In this document: piece after piece, positions 7,330 to 16,482 of the stretch
Layout: every line of letters begins with the position of its first letter
Position numbering within the stretch: the first letter of the stretch is position 1
From: CAIJMU01 sp035530275
Lineage (GTDB): Bacteria; Spirochaetota; Spirochaetia; Treponematales; Rectinemataceae
DNA: 64,000 nucleotides
Direction: 5' to 3'
NCBI GenBank assembly: GCA_035530275.1
Contig: DATKVC010000009.1
Coordinates: 67,694 to 131,693, forward strand
Position numbers and translations under genes: made by a program
The notes under the pieces: model-generated
What the model was told of the DNA's origin: nothing
What the model saw: only the letters and a program-made list of their open reading frames with translations
Database searches by the model: none

Positions 7330-10300
7330 ATGCGCGAAGGAGATCTTTTCCATTCATCAAGACCCTGGGAGAGTCCCGAGACGAGCGGGGAGGGCAGGCT
7401 CCCGATGAGAAGCCCCCTCCTTCCCTGGAGGAGCCTCGAGGAGGCGAGGAGGGCCGCCCGGCTCGGTCCAACGGCCGTCTCGGATTTGGAGAATCCCCTC
7501 GTCCTCGGACTCGACGGCGAATGGTCCTTCGCCCTGGCCGACAATCCCGAGGCCTGCCCCGAGGGCTTTTACGACGGGGCTTTTCGCGACGACGACTGGT
7601 CGCGATTGCAGGTGCCGGGCACCTGGACCCTGCAAGGCTTCGATCATCCGCATTACACCAATGTCATCATGCCCTTCGGGAACGTTCCGCCCTCTCCCCC
7701 GGCCTCGCGCAATCCGACTGGCCTTTATCGCCGCTGGTTCGAACTGCCCGCGGGTTGGGAATCGAGGCGAGTCGTCCTCCATGTCGGCGGGGCCGAGAGC
7801 TTCCTCGAAGTCTGGTGCAACGGCCTTAGGTTGGGCTTCTCGAAGGATACGCGGCTGCCCTCGGAATTCGACCTCGGCGCCGCGATCCGGCCGGGGCGGA
7901 ACCTCATCGCCCTGAGGGTCATCCGATACTCGGACGCGAGCTTCATCGAGGATCAGGACCAGTGGTGGTACGGCGGTGTCTATCGGTCGGTCTGGCTCTA
8001 CAGCACGGACTTCGGCTATCTCGCCGATGTCGACGCGAGACCGGTGCCCGAGCCCGATTTTTCTAAGGGGCGCGTCGATGTCGTCGCCAAGCTCGGATTC
8101 ACCTTCGATCCCGGCGCCGATCGCCGCGCTCCCGGCTCGGCGGCCGTGGATTACGCCGGCAGCGGCTTGCCCGCTGGTTTCGATCCCTCGGGACTGCGGG
8201 GCGACTGGATGGTTCGGCTCGCTCTCTTCGGACCGAGGACGAGGGGATCCGCAGGTCCCGATGCCTCCTCCGAAAGCCCCGTGGCGCAGGCCGAGGCGAG
8301 GGTGGGAGCCCTCTATCGCGCATCGCGTTGGGAAGCGCGATTGTCGATGGCTATCGAGGCGCCGAAGGCCTGGAGCCACGAGGAACCCGCCCTCTATTGC
8401 CTTACGGCGACCCTGGTGGCTCCCGACGGCCGCGAGGTGGAGCATGTCGCGATGCGTCTGGGCTTCAGACGCGTGGAAATCCGGGATAGGGCCCTCCTCA
8501 TCAACGGCCAGCGGGTCATGATCCGCGGCGTCAACCGGCACGAGCACGACGAGCGCCGGGGCAAGACCCTCGACCTGGCGGGAATGCTGCGCGACATCGA
8601 GCTTCTCAAGCGCAACAACTTCAACGCGGTCAGGCTGTCGCATTATCCGAACGACGAGCGCTGGTACGAGCTCTGCGACGAATTCGGCCTCTACCTCTTC
8701 GACGAGGCGGACATCGAAAGTCATGCCTATTACGATCATCTGTGCCGCGATCCGCGCTGGGCATCGGCCTTCCTGGAACGGGGAATGAGAATGGTCCTCC
8801 GCGACAAGAACCACGCTTCGATCATCGTCTGGTCCCTCGGCAACGAGTCGGGCTACGGCCCGAACCACGAGGCCCTCGCGGCCTGGATCAGATCCTTCGA
8901 TCCGAGCCGCCCCCTCCATTATGAAGGGGCCCTTAGGCCCCAGTGGGGTCAGGGTTGGCACACCCTCGAAAGCCTCAAGCGGGGGCGGAGCGTCTCGGAC
9001 ATCGTCTCGACGATGTATCCCCCGATCTCCCTCCTCGAGGCTTGGTCCGCGAGCACCGACGACGATCGGCCCTTCATCATGTGCGAGTATTCGCACGCGA
9101 TGGGCAACTCGAACGGGAGCCTTTCCGACTACTGGGAGCTCATCGAGAAGGGGAGGGGACTCCAGGGCGGCTTCATTTGGGATTGGGTGGACCAGGGAAT
9201 AGAGGCCTTCGCCGAGAATGGCCAAAAGTACTGGAAGTACGGGGGCGATTTCGGCGACGAACCGAGCGATCTCGATTTCATCTGCAACGGTCTCGTCTTC
9301 GCCGATCGCTCTCCCAAGCCCGTCCTCGCCGAGTGCGCCCAGCTCTTCCGTTGGGTCGGCGCCCGCTCGGACCATCCCGCGACGGGAAAAATAATCGTAA
9401 CTAATAAGCAATATTTCGCCCCCCTTCGCGGCGTATCCTTGCGCTGGACCCTTCAGGCCGAGGGCGAGGCCCTCCTTTCCGGCGAGATAGCCCTACCGCC
9501 CTTGGGACCTGGGGTCGAATTCCTTCTCGACCTGGGCATCCGCTGGACCGAAGAGCTTCGGACCGACTGCGCCTTACGGGAATCCTTTCTTTTCATCGAA
9601 TTCTTCCTTTCCGAAGACCGGGCCTGGGCTTCCGCGGGCTATCGCATCGGCTGGGAGCAATTTGCCTTTTCAGCGCCGCATGCCGCTCGGCTAGCGACGG
9701 CCTCGACGACGGGGAGCGAAGGCGTCCTTGCGCAGAGCGCCGGAGGCTGGCAGTACGTTGCAGGTGACAGGAAGGGGCGGACTTCCTGGGCGGCCCATGT
9801 TTCGCGCGAAGGTTTCATCGATGCCCTGAGCCTGGACGGTCACCCACTCCTCATCGGCCCGGTACAAATGAACCTGTGGCGAGTCCCGACCGAGAACGAC
9901 GGGCTCAGGCTCTTCATGGACAAGCGCGGCATGGAGGACTTCGCCTTCTATTACGAGAACAAAGCCATGTACGCCTGGCTCGACGCTGGGCTCGATTCGC
10001 TTTCCTTTTCGCTGAGATCCTCGGAGGCGAAGGGCTCCTCCCTCGCGATCTCCCATGACGTGACGACGAAGACGGGAAGGAAGGCCGGCCGCTTCGTCCA
10101 GGAACTCGTATTCGGCAGGCGGGGAATCGAGGCCAGCTTCCTCTTCGATCTCGATCCCCACTTGCCGGAATTGCCTCGCGTGGGGATCGCCCTTTCCCTT
10201 GCCCCGGGCCTCGAACGCGTGCATTGGTACGGCCGCGGCCCGCACGAGAACTACCCCGACAGGAAATCGGGAGCCGCCTTCGGCCTCTATGAGTCCGATG

Positions 10301-10632
10301 TCGACGGCCTCGGCGTTCCCTATGTCTTCCCCCAGGAAAACGGCAATCGCGGCGATACGCGATGGCTCGAGGTTTCCGGATCGGACTGCGGCCTCAGATT
10401 CGAGTCGGGCTCGCCCTTCAATTTCGGCGCCTCGCATCATAGCGCCCAATCGCTGTGGAAGGCCCTCCATACCTGCGACATCGAGCGCAGGCCGGAGACC
10501 TACCTGACTCTCGACGCGGCCCAACGCGGGCTCGGCACGGCGACCTGCGGTCCCGACACCCTCGAGCGCTACAGGCTTGCGCCCGGGCCCTATTCCCTCA
10601 GGCTGGGCATCATGCCAATCGCGGGTCGTTGA
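7330..10632 (+). CDS. lacZ: Beta-galactosidase, glycoside hydrolase family 2
   Basis: A 1100-residue LacZ-type enzyme, close to the E. coli length, that hydrolyses terminal beta-galactosides. Order of domains: N-terminal sugar-binding jelly roll (GTWTLQGFDHPHYTNV), immunoglobulin-like domain, TIM barrel (NRHEHDERRGKTLD, FDEADIESHA), then the C-terminal beta-sandwich (small chain) with MNLWRVPTENDG and WYGRGPHENYPDRKSGA. The acid/base Glu is in WSLGNESGYG (about residue 506) and the nucleophile Glu in IMCEYSHAMGNSNG (about 586), so it should be active. No signal peptide is seen, so it acts in the cytosol on imported sugar. GGAGG lies 5 nt before ATG 7330; an adjacent ATG at 7327 is also possible. 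Last gene of the operon. Confidence 0.95.
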   Translation: MREGDLFHSSRPWESPETSGEGRLPMRSPLLPWRSLEEARRAARLGPTAVSDLENPLVLGLDGEWSFALADNPEACPEGFYDGAFRDDDWSRLQVPGTWTLQGFDHPHYTNVIMPFGNVPPSPPASRNPTGLYRRWFELPAGWESRRVVLHVGGAESFLEVWCNGLRLGFSKDTRLPSEFDLGAAIRPGRNLIALRVIRYSDASFIEDQDQWWYGGVYRSVWLYSTDFGYLADVDARPVPEPDFSKGRVDVVAKLGFTFDPGADRRAPGSAAVDYAGSGLPAGFDPSGLRGDWMVRLALFGPRTRGSAGPDASSESPVAQAEARVGALYRASRWEARLSMAIEAPKAWSHEEPALYCLTATLVAPDGREVEHVAMRLGFRRVEIRDRALLINGQRVMIRGVNRHEHDERRGKTLDLAGMLRDIELLKRNNFNAVRLSHYPNDERWYELCDEFGLYLFDEADIESHAYYDHLCRDPRWASAFLERGMRMVLRDKNHASIIVWSLGNESGYGPNHEALAAWIRSFDPSRPLHYEGALRPQWGQGWHTLESLKRGRSVSDIVSTMYPPISLLEAWSASTDDDRPFIMCEYSHAMGNSNGSLSDYWELIEKGRGLQGGFIWDWVDQGIEAFAENGQKYWKYGGDFGDEPSDLDFICNGLVFADRSPKPVLAECAQLFRWVGARSDHPATGKIIVTNKQYFAPLRGVSLRWTLQAEGEALLSGEIALPPLGPGVEFLLDLGIRWTEELRTDCALRESFLFIEFFLSEDRAWASAGYRIGWEQFAFSAPHAARLATASTTGSEGVLAQSAGGWQYVAGDRKGRTSWAAHVSREGFIDALSLDGHPLLIGPVQMNLWRVPTENDGLRLFMDKRGMEDFAFYYENKAMYAWLDAGLDSLSFSLRSSEAKGSSLAISHDVTTKTGRKAGRFVQELVFGRRGIEASFLFDLDPHLPELPRVGIALSLAPGLERVHWYGRGPHENYPDRKSGAAFGLYESDVDGLGVPYVFPQENGNRGDTRWLEVSGSDCGLRFESGSPFNFGASHHSAQSLWKALHTCDIERRPETYLTLDAAQRGLGTATCGPDTLERYRLAPGPYSLRLGIMPIAGR

Positions 10633-10672
10633 AGCGCGGCAGCGCCTTCCGACGGCTTTGCGCTCGACGCCT

Positions 10673-11416
10673 TCAACCGCGAGGTCGGGGCCGGGCTCCC
10701 TCCTTGCGGACTCCCAGTCGAGCCGCGACAGATGGTGCCGCGCCGAAACGCCGATCCCGTTCGGCATAGTCCCTGAAGGCCGAGCGGAGATCGTCCTCGG
10801 TGAAATCGGGCCAGAGCCTGGGGCTGAAGACGAACTCGGCATAGGCCGTCTGCCAGAGGAGGAAGTTCGAGAGACGGAACTCCCCTCCGCTGCGGATCAC
10901 GAGGTCGACATCGGGGAGGAAGGGCACGTCGAAGTTGCGCCTGAGCTCATCGATCGTGGGATCGCCCTTGCCGCCGGCCTCGCTCCAGCGTCCTATCGCG
11001 CGGATGAGCTCATCCCTGCCTCCGTAATTGAGGGCGAGGTTGACGACCATACCCTTGTGTCCGGCGGTGAGTTCGACGGTCCTGTCGAGGGCGCGGAGCA
11101 CCTCGGGGTAGAGGGCTCCGCGTTCTCCCGAATGGACGACGCGCAGACCCAGGGCGTTGTAGAAATCGAGTTCCTTTTCGAGGTGATGCGCGATCAGGCC
11201 CATGAGGAATCCGACCTCATCGCTGGAGCGTTTCCAATTTTCCGTGCTGAACACATAGAGGGAAAGGAACCGCACTCCCGATTCGCTGGCCGCCCGCACT
11301 ATTCTTCGCGTGGCCTTGAGCCCTTCGGAATGGCCCTTGCTGCGCTCGAGGCCCCGCGAGGTCGCCCAACGTCCGTTGCCGTCCATGATGATGCCGAGAT
11401 GATCGGGTACTTTCAT
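10673..11416 (-). CDS. uppS: Undecaprenyl diphosphate synthase
   Basis: A 247-residue cis-prenyltransferase that extends farnesyl diphosphate with isopentenyl units to make the undecaprenyl carrier for peptidoglycan. Visible motifs are HLGIIMDGNGRWA (Mg-binding Asp at residue 12), FSTENWKR, NYGGRDEL and SGGEFRLSNFLLWQTAYAEFVF. The second Thr of the usual RTxGE motif is Ser here (RSGGE), a mild change. GAGGAGG precedes the start. It stands alone, convergent with lacZ and divergent from the LuxR-type gene. The common cdsA-dxr neighbours are not present. Confidence 0.95.
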   Translation of the reverse strand: MKVPDHLGIIMDGNGRWATSRGLERSKGHSEGLKATRRIVRAASESGVRFLSLYVFSTENWKRSSDEVGFLMGLIAHHLEKELDFYNALGLRVVHSGERGALYPEVLRALDRTVELTAGHKGMVVNLALNYGGRDELIRAIGRWSEAGGKGDPTIDELRRNFDVPFLPDVDLVIRSGGEFRLSNFLLWQTAYAEFVFSPRLWPDFTEDDLRSAFRDYAERDRRFGAAPSVAARLGVRKEGARPRPRG

Positions 11417-11550
11417 GCCGACCTCCTCGTATCATCATCGCCATAATGACCGCTTGTCGCATGGGGAAGGCCTTGGGAATAGGCTCCCAGAGGGCTGGTA
11501 CCGCGCCGCGGCTCGCGCGTTTCGGGCTTGCGGGGTATACTTCCCTCTCG

Positions 11551-12522
11551 ATGACCTCCCTAAACGATATCGTGGCGCCGGTGCTTGCCTTCGCTGCCGC
11601 CTTGCCGGCCGTGACTCTCGCCTTTCTCCTCTGGTTCCGCACCCGCGACCGTAGTTTCGAGCTTCTGGCCACCGGTCTCGGCCTCCAGGCAGTCCTGGCC
11701 TTCGTGCTCTCGATCGGCACCTTTCTCGCGGCCGCCCGCCTCGTCCGCAATCCCGAGCTGCGCTTCGTGCTCTGGAACACGACCTTCATCCTCTCCTTCG
11801 GGAGCCATCTCATACTCAGGCGCTTCGCGGCCCTCGTCATCCCCGGCCCCGGGGTCGCCCGCAACTTCCCGAGACTCTTCACCCTGGCGAGCGGGCTCGT
11901 CTATACGGTCTTTCTATCCGCCGCCTTCGCCTTCGAGCCGCCCCTCCTCAACTTCAGCGGCCGTCTCGTCTACGCCCTCAGCGCCCTGTGGTATCTCGCC
12001 GGCTATCTCGGCCCCGCTCGCCGACTCTGGGCCGCTCGCGAGAGGCTCCCGTCTTGGATAGGGCGGCTCTTCGCTCGCGCTCCCCTCGCGGTGGGAATCC
12101 CCGTCCTCGTTCTCGCCGTCTACGAGGGCTTGCGCCTCGCCCTTCCCTTCGGGGCTTCCTGGCCCTTTCTCGGCCCCATCGCGGTCGTCGCATTCTTCAT
12201 ACTTGTGACGATCGAGCTCTTCCGGCCCCTCGCCAAGGAGGGTGAGTCCGTCCCCGCCTCGCTTCCGCAGAACCACGCCAACGGTTTCGGCGGCTCCGCC
12301 GACGCGGAGGAACGCGCCAGGCGGATCGCGGCCCGCTGCGCGGCCGATCCCCTCACGAAGCGGGAACTCGAGGTCCTGGGCCTCCTCCTCGAGGGCTGGC
12401 GGAATCAGGACATCGCGGAGCGGCTCGGCCTCTCGCAGAGCACGGTGAAGAACCACGTGTACAATCTCTACCAAAAGACGGGCGTGGCCAACAGGGTCGA
12501 GCTCTCGAGCTTGGGCGAGTAG
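11551..12522 (+). CDS. Membrane-anchored LuxR-type transcriptional regulator
   Basis: A 323-residue protein. Residues about 1-230 contain six or seven hydrophobic segments, and the last 65 residues form a LuxR/GerE helix-turn-helix (LTKRELEVLGLLLEGWRNQD, QSTVKNHVYNLYQKTGV). This membrane-domain plus HTH layout is a one-component sensor that would bind DNA from the membrane. ATG 11551 was chosen as the start just ahead of the first hydrophobic segment; an in-frame upstream ATG at 11446 would add a poor-quality extension overlapping the uppS promoter region. The cupin gene follows after 23 bp. Signal and targets are unknown. Confidence 0.85.
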   Translation: MTSLNDIVAPVLAFAAALPAVTLAFLLWFRTRDRSFELLATGLGLQAVLAFVLSIGTFLAAARLVRNPELRFVLWNTTFILSFGSHLILRRFAALVIPGPGVARNFPRLFTLASGLVYTVFLSAAFAFEPPLLNFSGRLVYALSALWYLAGYLGPARRLWAARERLPSWIGRLFARAPLAVGIPVLVLAVYEGLRLALPFGASWPFLGPIAVVAFFILVTIELFRPLAKEGESVPASLPQNHANGFGGSADAEERARRIAARCAADPLTKRELEVLGLLLEGWRNQDIAERLGLSQSTVKNHVYNLYQKTGVANRVELSSLGE

Positions 12523-12545
12523 CTCGGGGATCGAAAGGATAAAGC

Positions 12546-12884
12546 ATGAGTACTGAGCATTTCGGAGAAGGTCGCTTCCCCCTCGTGCCCCTCGGCGACG
12601 GGAGCTATTCGCGGCGTCTATTGGCCTTCGGCGGGAATTTGCTCCTCGCGACTATGGAGTTCGAGGCGGGCTCGGAAAGCGCCGTGCACTCGCATGAGGA
12701 GGAGCAGCTTACCTGGTGTCTATCGGGCGAGTTCACGACCGAGGTGGGCGGGCAGCCCGGGCGTCTGTTTCCCGGCGATTTTTTCCACGCGGACAAGGGC
12801 GTTCCCCACGGGGCCCGATGCGTCTCCGCGGGAACCCTGATCCACGCCTTCACGCCCCAACGCGAGGAATACAAGAAGAACTAA
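12546..12884 (+). CDS. Cupin-domain protein
   Basis: A 112-residue single-domain cupin. Motif 1 reads HSHEEEQLTWCLSGEFTTEVG (metal-ligand His, His, Glu), and motif 2 reads PGDFFHADKGVPHGARC with the final His. Small cupins of this kind bind a metal and act as lyases, isomerases or small-molecule sensors; the actual role cannot be assigned. It follows the LuxR-type regulator closely on the same strand, so the two may share a transcript. Its 3' end overlaps the convergent MocA-like gene by 35 bp. Confidence 0.85.
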   Translation: MSTEHFGEGRFPLVPLGDGSYSRRLLAFGGNLLLATMEFEAGSESAVHSHEEEQLTWCLSGEFTTEVGGQPGRLFPGDFFHADKGVPHGARCVSAGTLIHAFTPQREEYKKN

Positions 12885-13524
12885 AGGGCTCGGCTCGCCG
12901 CGCGGCGGCCGATTCGTACTCGGCGGGCAAGTCTATGTCCGTAACCGTGCCCTCGTCGTCGGTCTCGACGAAGAGCGGCCCGGATGCGTCGATGAGGGCG
13001 CGGAGATTGCCTTCATACGGCAGGGCGAGCACCGCCGCGCGCAAGGCCTCCGGCATGAAGACCGGATGTCCCCGTCTCCCGCGAAAGGTCGCGATGACGG
13101 GACCCTCGTGCCTCGCCCTCAGCAAGGATTTGTAAGTGCTCGTTCCGACAAGCGGCATGTCGCCTGGAACGAAGAAAAAGCCTTGTCGCGATGCAAGAGG
13201 GGCTCCTTCGGGTACCTCCCTTTCCTCGAAGGCGAGGCCGACGCGGAGGCTCGACAGCATGCCGCGCTCGGGTTTGGGGTTGATGGCGATCAGCACTCGG
13301 CGGGGGCGGGCATAGCCTACGATGAGCGGATCGTCGGGTCGTCCGACGATGATGACGCGCAAGCCCGCCCCGAGGGCCGCGTCCACGGTAGCTGCGAGAA
13401 CCGTGGAGGCGCCGAGGGGAAGATGGAGCTTGGGGCGGCCCATCCTGGAGGAGGCCCCCGCGGCAAGGACGATGCAGTCGACAGAAGTTCCTGCGACATC
13501 CTCGCCGCGATGGTCCTCCGTCAC
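12850..13524 (-). CDS. MocA-like molybdopterin cytidylyltransferase
   Basis: A 224-residue nucleotidyltransferase of the MobA/MocA family. Visible are the nucleotide loop VLAAGASSRMGRPKL (residues about 18-32), the metal-binding FVPGDMPLV, and GRRGHPVF. Proteins of this type convert molybdopterin to the cytosine dinucleotide used by xanthine-dehydrogenase-family enzymes, which fits its position right after the molybdenum subunit. The GTG start at 13524 overlaps the TGA of that subunit (GTGA), so the genes are translationally coupled. The last roughly 15 residues extend past the usual domain end and overlap the cupin gene on the other strand. Confidence 0.88.
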   Translation of the reverse strand: MTEDHRGEDVAGTSVDCIVLAAGASSRMGRPKLHLPLGASTVLAATVDAALGAGLRVIIVGRPDDPLIVGYARPRRVLIAINPKPERGMLSSLRVGLAFEEREVPEGAPLASRQGFFFVPGDMPLVGTSTYKSLLRARHEGPVIATFRGRRGHPVFMPEALRAAVLALPYEGNLRALIDASGPLFVETDDEGTVTDIDLPAEYESAAARRAEPFSSSCIPRVGA

Positions 13525-15974
13525 GGCTGCACGGCTCGGTCGGGCGAGTGCAGTCGTGACGCGGGGTCGGAGCGGCAGGAGCCGCTCGGCGTCTTCGTTA
13601 TCCAGTTATCGATTGGTTCCTTTTTGCGCAAGGCTCTCCAGACGTCCTCGAAGCGGATGGGCATATGGGTGAGCTCGGCGCCGGTGGCGTCGAGGATGGC
13701 GTTGCCGAGGGCAGGCGCGACCGAGATCATCGGGTGCTCACCCACGCCCCGGGCGCCGAAGGGGCCGTCGACCTGGGCCGTCTCCACGGCGATGCTCTCG
13801 ATCTCCTCGGGCAGGTCCTTCGCGGTCGGGATCTTGTTGTCCGTGAAGGAGGGGTTGAGGAGGTGGCCCTGTTGATCGTAGATATACCCTTCGCAGGTAG
13901 CCGTCCCGAGGCCCTGGATCATGCCGCCGATGGCCTGTCCTCGCACGATTTCGGGGTTGATGACCTTGCCGACGTCGAATACCGACGCGACCTTGATGAC
14001 CTTGTACTCGCCCGTCTCCGCGTCGACCTCGACGATGACGCCGTGGGCTCCGAAGGTCCAGTCGAGGGCCGGCAAGCCCTGGCCCGTCTCCTTGTCGAGG
14101 TTGGTGAGACCCTGGGCCACGTAGCGCCCGACGCCGATGAGGGGCCCGCCTATCGCGTTGCCGTTGGGGAAGGCGTAGCCCACGGAAAGCTGGGCGAAGC
14201 TCACCGACTGGTCGCGGCGATGCTTGATGAAGATTTTTTCCCCGTCGTGATCGAGATCGACGGTCTGGCAGCGGAGGGCCTGGGCCGCGTCGGAATAGGC
14301 CTTCGCGAGAAGGTCGTCGCAGGCGAGGGCCGTGGCGTTTCCCGTGAGGATGATGCCCTTCGAGGCGACCGTCTGCCAGTCGTAGGGCTCCTTGTCGGTG
14401 TCCTTTTCAATTGTGACCTTCACCTTGGAGAGGGGGAAGCGGAGCCGCTCCGAGGCGATCTGCTGCACGGCGGTGGCCGAGCCCTGGCCGATCTCGGTGA
14501 GGGCGACGTTGACGATGACGCTGCCGTCCGAGTTCATCTTGACGACGGCGGCGGTCGCCGTGAAGGAGGGCATGGCCGGGGCCTTGTGGAGGGTGGCGAT
14601 GCCCTTGCCGATCTTGCGCCCGGTGCGGCGCTCCCTTTCCTCCTCCTCTTTCGTGAGTCTGCCGTAGTTGATGGCCTTCGCCGCGGCCTCCAGGCATTGG
14701 GTGGGGTCGCCGGAGTGATCGGTTATCACCTCGCCCGTTATGGTCAGGGAGCCCGGCCTGAGGAGATTCTTCAACCGGAATTGGAGGGGATCCATGCCTA
14801 TGACCTTGGCGACGAGTTCGAGGTGCCGCTCGAGGCCCCAGAAGAACTCGACATGGCCGAAGCCGCGATAGGCCGTGCCCCAGGGCTTGTTCGTGTAGAT
14901 CGTATACGAGTCGAGCTTCACGTTGGGGATGTCGTAGGGGCCGGCGCCCGAGTAGCTCGAGGCGCGGGTCACGTTGACGGCGTAATCGGCGTAGGCCCCC
15001 GCGTCCCAGAACATCGTGAGTTCCTGGGCGAGGATCTTGCCGTCGGCCGCGACGCCTGTCTTGATCCGGTAGGTGAGGGCGCTTCGGCAGGGGAGGAGGC
15101 TGAATTCCTCCTCGCGGGTCGCCTGGAGCTTGACGGGCCTTCCGCCGGCCTTCCGCGATAGGCAGGCCACGAGGGGCTCGAGATGGATGCCAGCCTTGCC
15201 TCCGAAGCCCCCGCCCACGAAGGGCACGACGACCCGCACCTTGTTGAGCGGTAGTTTGAAGGTGTAGCAGAAGAGATTGCGGACGGTGAAGGGCGATTGG
15301 GCGCTCGTCCAGATGTCGATCTCGTCGCCGGCCTTCCACTGCACCAGCGCGACGTGGGTTTCCATCGGCACGTGCTGGACCGAGGGGTTCGTGTATTCGC
15401 GCTCGACCACCCACTCGGATTCGGCGAAGCCCTTTTCGACGTCCCCCTTGCGCACCTTGGAGAGGTTGGGGATGTTCGTCCCCTTCTGGGGGCTGAAGAC
15501 CGGCACATAGTCGTAATTGCCAAGATTCGGGTGGACGAGGGGGGCGTCGCTCTTGAGGGCGTCCATGTGGTTGAGGACGGGGGTGAGCACCTCGTATCTG
15601 ACCTCGATGAGATCGACCGCAGCCTTCGCGATCTCCTGCGTGTCGGCGGCCACAGCGGCCACGGCCTCGCCGTAGTGTCGGACCTCTCCCTTGGCGAGGA
15701 TGTCCTTGTCCACGACGTAGAGGCCGAGCTTGTAGTCGAGTTCGTCGCCGACGAGGACTGCGCGGACCCCAGGCAGGGCCTCCGCCTTTTTCGTGTCGAT
15801 GCCGAGTATCTTGGCGCGGGCGTGGGGACTCTTCTTCACCTGGGCCCAGAGCATGCCGGGCAGGACCATGTCGCTCGCGTAGATTCCCTCGCCGGTGAGC
15901 TTGGGCGTCACCTCGACGCGTCGGGCGCTCGTGCCGACCTTGCCGAGTTTCCCCGGATCGATGTCTTCAAGCAT
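13521..15974 (-). CDS. xdhA: Xanthine dehydrogenase-family molybdenum-binding subunit
   Basis: An 817-residue large subunit that hydroxylates purines or related N-heterocycles at a Mo-cytosine-dinucleotide site. The N-terminal 'hammerhead' domain (residues about 20-125) has GEGIYASDMVLPGMLWA. The Mo-binding domains show FVGGGFGGKAG, RPVKLQATREEEF and RGFGHVEFFWGLERHLE. The C-terminal GARGVGEHPM holds the catalytic Glu, so the protein looks intact. ATG 15974 overlaps the Fe-S subunit end by 8 bp. Substrate (xanthine, hypoxanthine or another heterocycle) is inferred from neighbours, notably the purine permease, and is not proven. Confidence 0.9.
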   Translation of the reverse strand: MLEDIDPGKLGKVGTSARRVEVTPKLTGEGIYASDMVLPGMLWAQVKKSPHARAKILGIDTKKAEALPGVRAVLVGDELDYKLGLYVVDKDILAKGEVRHYGEAVAAVAADTQEIAKAAVDLIEVRYEVLTPVLNHMDALKSDAPLVHPNLGNYDYVPVFSPQKGTNIPNLSKVRKGDVEKGFAESEWVVEREYTNPSVQHVPMETHVALVQWKAGDEIDIWTSAQSPFTVRNLFCYTFKLPLNKVRVVVPFVGGGFGGKAGIHLEPLVACLSRKAGGRPVKLQATREEEFSLLPCRSALTYRIKTGVAADGKILAQELTMFWDAGAYADYAVNVTRASSYSGAGPYDIPNVKLDSYTIYTNKPWGTAYRGFGHVEFFWGLERHLELVAKVIGMDPLQFRLKNLLRPGSLTITGEVITDHSGDPTQCLEAAAKAINYGRLTKEEEERERRTGRKIGKGIATLHKAPAMPSFTATAAVVKMNSDGSVIVNVALTEIGQGSATAVQQIASERLRFPLSKVKVTIEKDTDKEPYDWQTVASKGIILTGNATALACDDLLAKAYSDAAQALRCQTVDLDHDGEKIFIKHRRDQSVSFAQLSVGYAFPNGNAIGGPLIGVGRYVAQGLTNLDKETGQGLPALDWTFGAHGVIVEVDAETGEYKVIKVASVFDVGKVINPEIVRGQAIGGMIQGLGTATCEGYIYDQQGHLLNPSFTDNKIPTAKDLPEEIESIAVETAQVDGPFGARGVGEHPMISVAPALGNAILDATGAELTHMPIRFEDVWRALRKKEPIDNWITKTPSGSCRSDPASRLHSPDRAVQP

Positions 15975-16482
15975 GGTCCCGCCCTCCCTTCGTCGCGGCG
16001 GCGATTTCGAGCCTGCCCTCGCCGACTGCCTGCCCCGATGCGTCGAGGACTGCCTCGATGATCTGCTGGTAGCCCGTGCAGCGGCAGAAATTGCCCTCGA
16101 TGCCTTCCTTGATCTCCTCGACATCGGGTTTGGGGTTGCGGACGAGGAGATCGCGGACGGACATCACCATGCCGCTCGTGCAGAACCCGCACTGCACCGC
16201 ATGGTGGCGGTCGAAGGCTTCCTGTATCGTGGAAAGCTTTCCAGCCTTCGCCTCGCCCTCGATGGTCTCGACCGAGGAGCCGTCCACTTCCGCGGCGAGG
16301 ACCATGCAGGAGTTGACCGATCTGCCGTCGAGGATGACCGTGCAGGCTCCGCATTCGCCCGCGCCGCAGCCTTCCTTCGTGCCCGTGAGCCCGAGGTCCT
16401 CGCGGAGGAATCGAAGGAGGGTCAGGTGCGGCTGCACCTCGCGCTCGTAGGCGCGGCCGTTCACCGTCAGTTTTATTCGCAT
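15967..16482 (-). CDS. xdhC: Xanthine dehydrogenase-family [2Fe-2S] subunit
   Basis: A 171-residue small subunit that passes electrons from the Mo site to FAD. The plant-type ferredoxin site is CGAGECGACTVIL with a later Cys in NSCMV. The helical second cluster domain has QCGFCTSGMVMS and GNFCRCTGYQQI. All eight ligands are present. ATG 16482 shares its last base region with the TGA of the FAD subunit; a GTG at 16485 is directly adjacent and equally possible. It sits between the FAD and Mo subunits, forming the usual three-gene enzyme. The symbol follows the E. coli XdhABC scheme, and C means the Fe-S subunit there. Confidence 0.92.
   Translation of the reverse strand: MRIKLTVNGRAYEREVQPHLTLLRFLREDLGLTGTKEGCGAGECGACTVILDGRSVNSCMVLAAEVDGSSVETIEGEAKAGKLSTIQEAFDRHHAVQCGFCTSGMVMSVRDLLVRNPKPDVEEIKEGIEGNFCRCTGYQQIIEAVLDASGQAVGEGRLEIAAATKGGRDHA

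Noticed and set aside
7357..9411. 684-codon minus-strand open frame inside lacZ
   Set aside because: The translation is a low-complexity antisense shadow with no motif, while the plus strand encodes a clear GH2 enzyme.
13665..15161. 498-codon plus-strand open frame inside xdhA
   Set aside because: It is the antisense reading of the molybdenum subunit, rich in Gly/Asp/Val and without recognisable fold or ribosome site.
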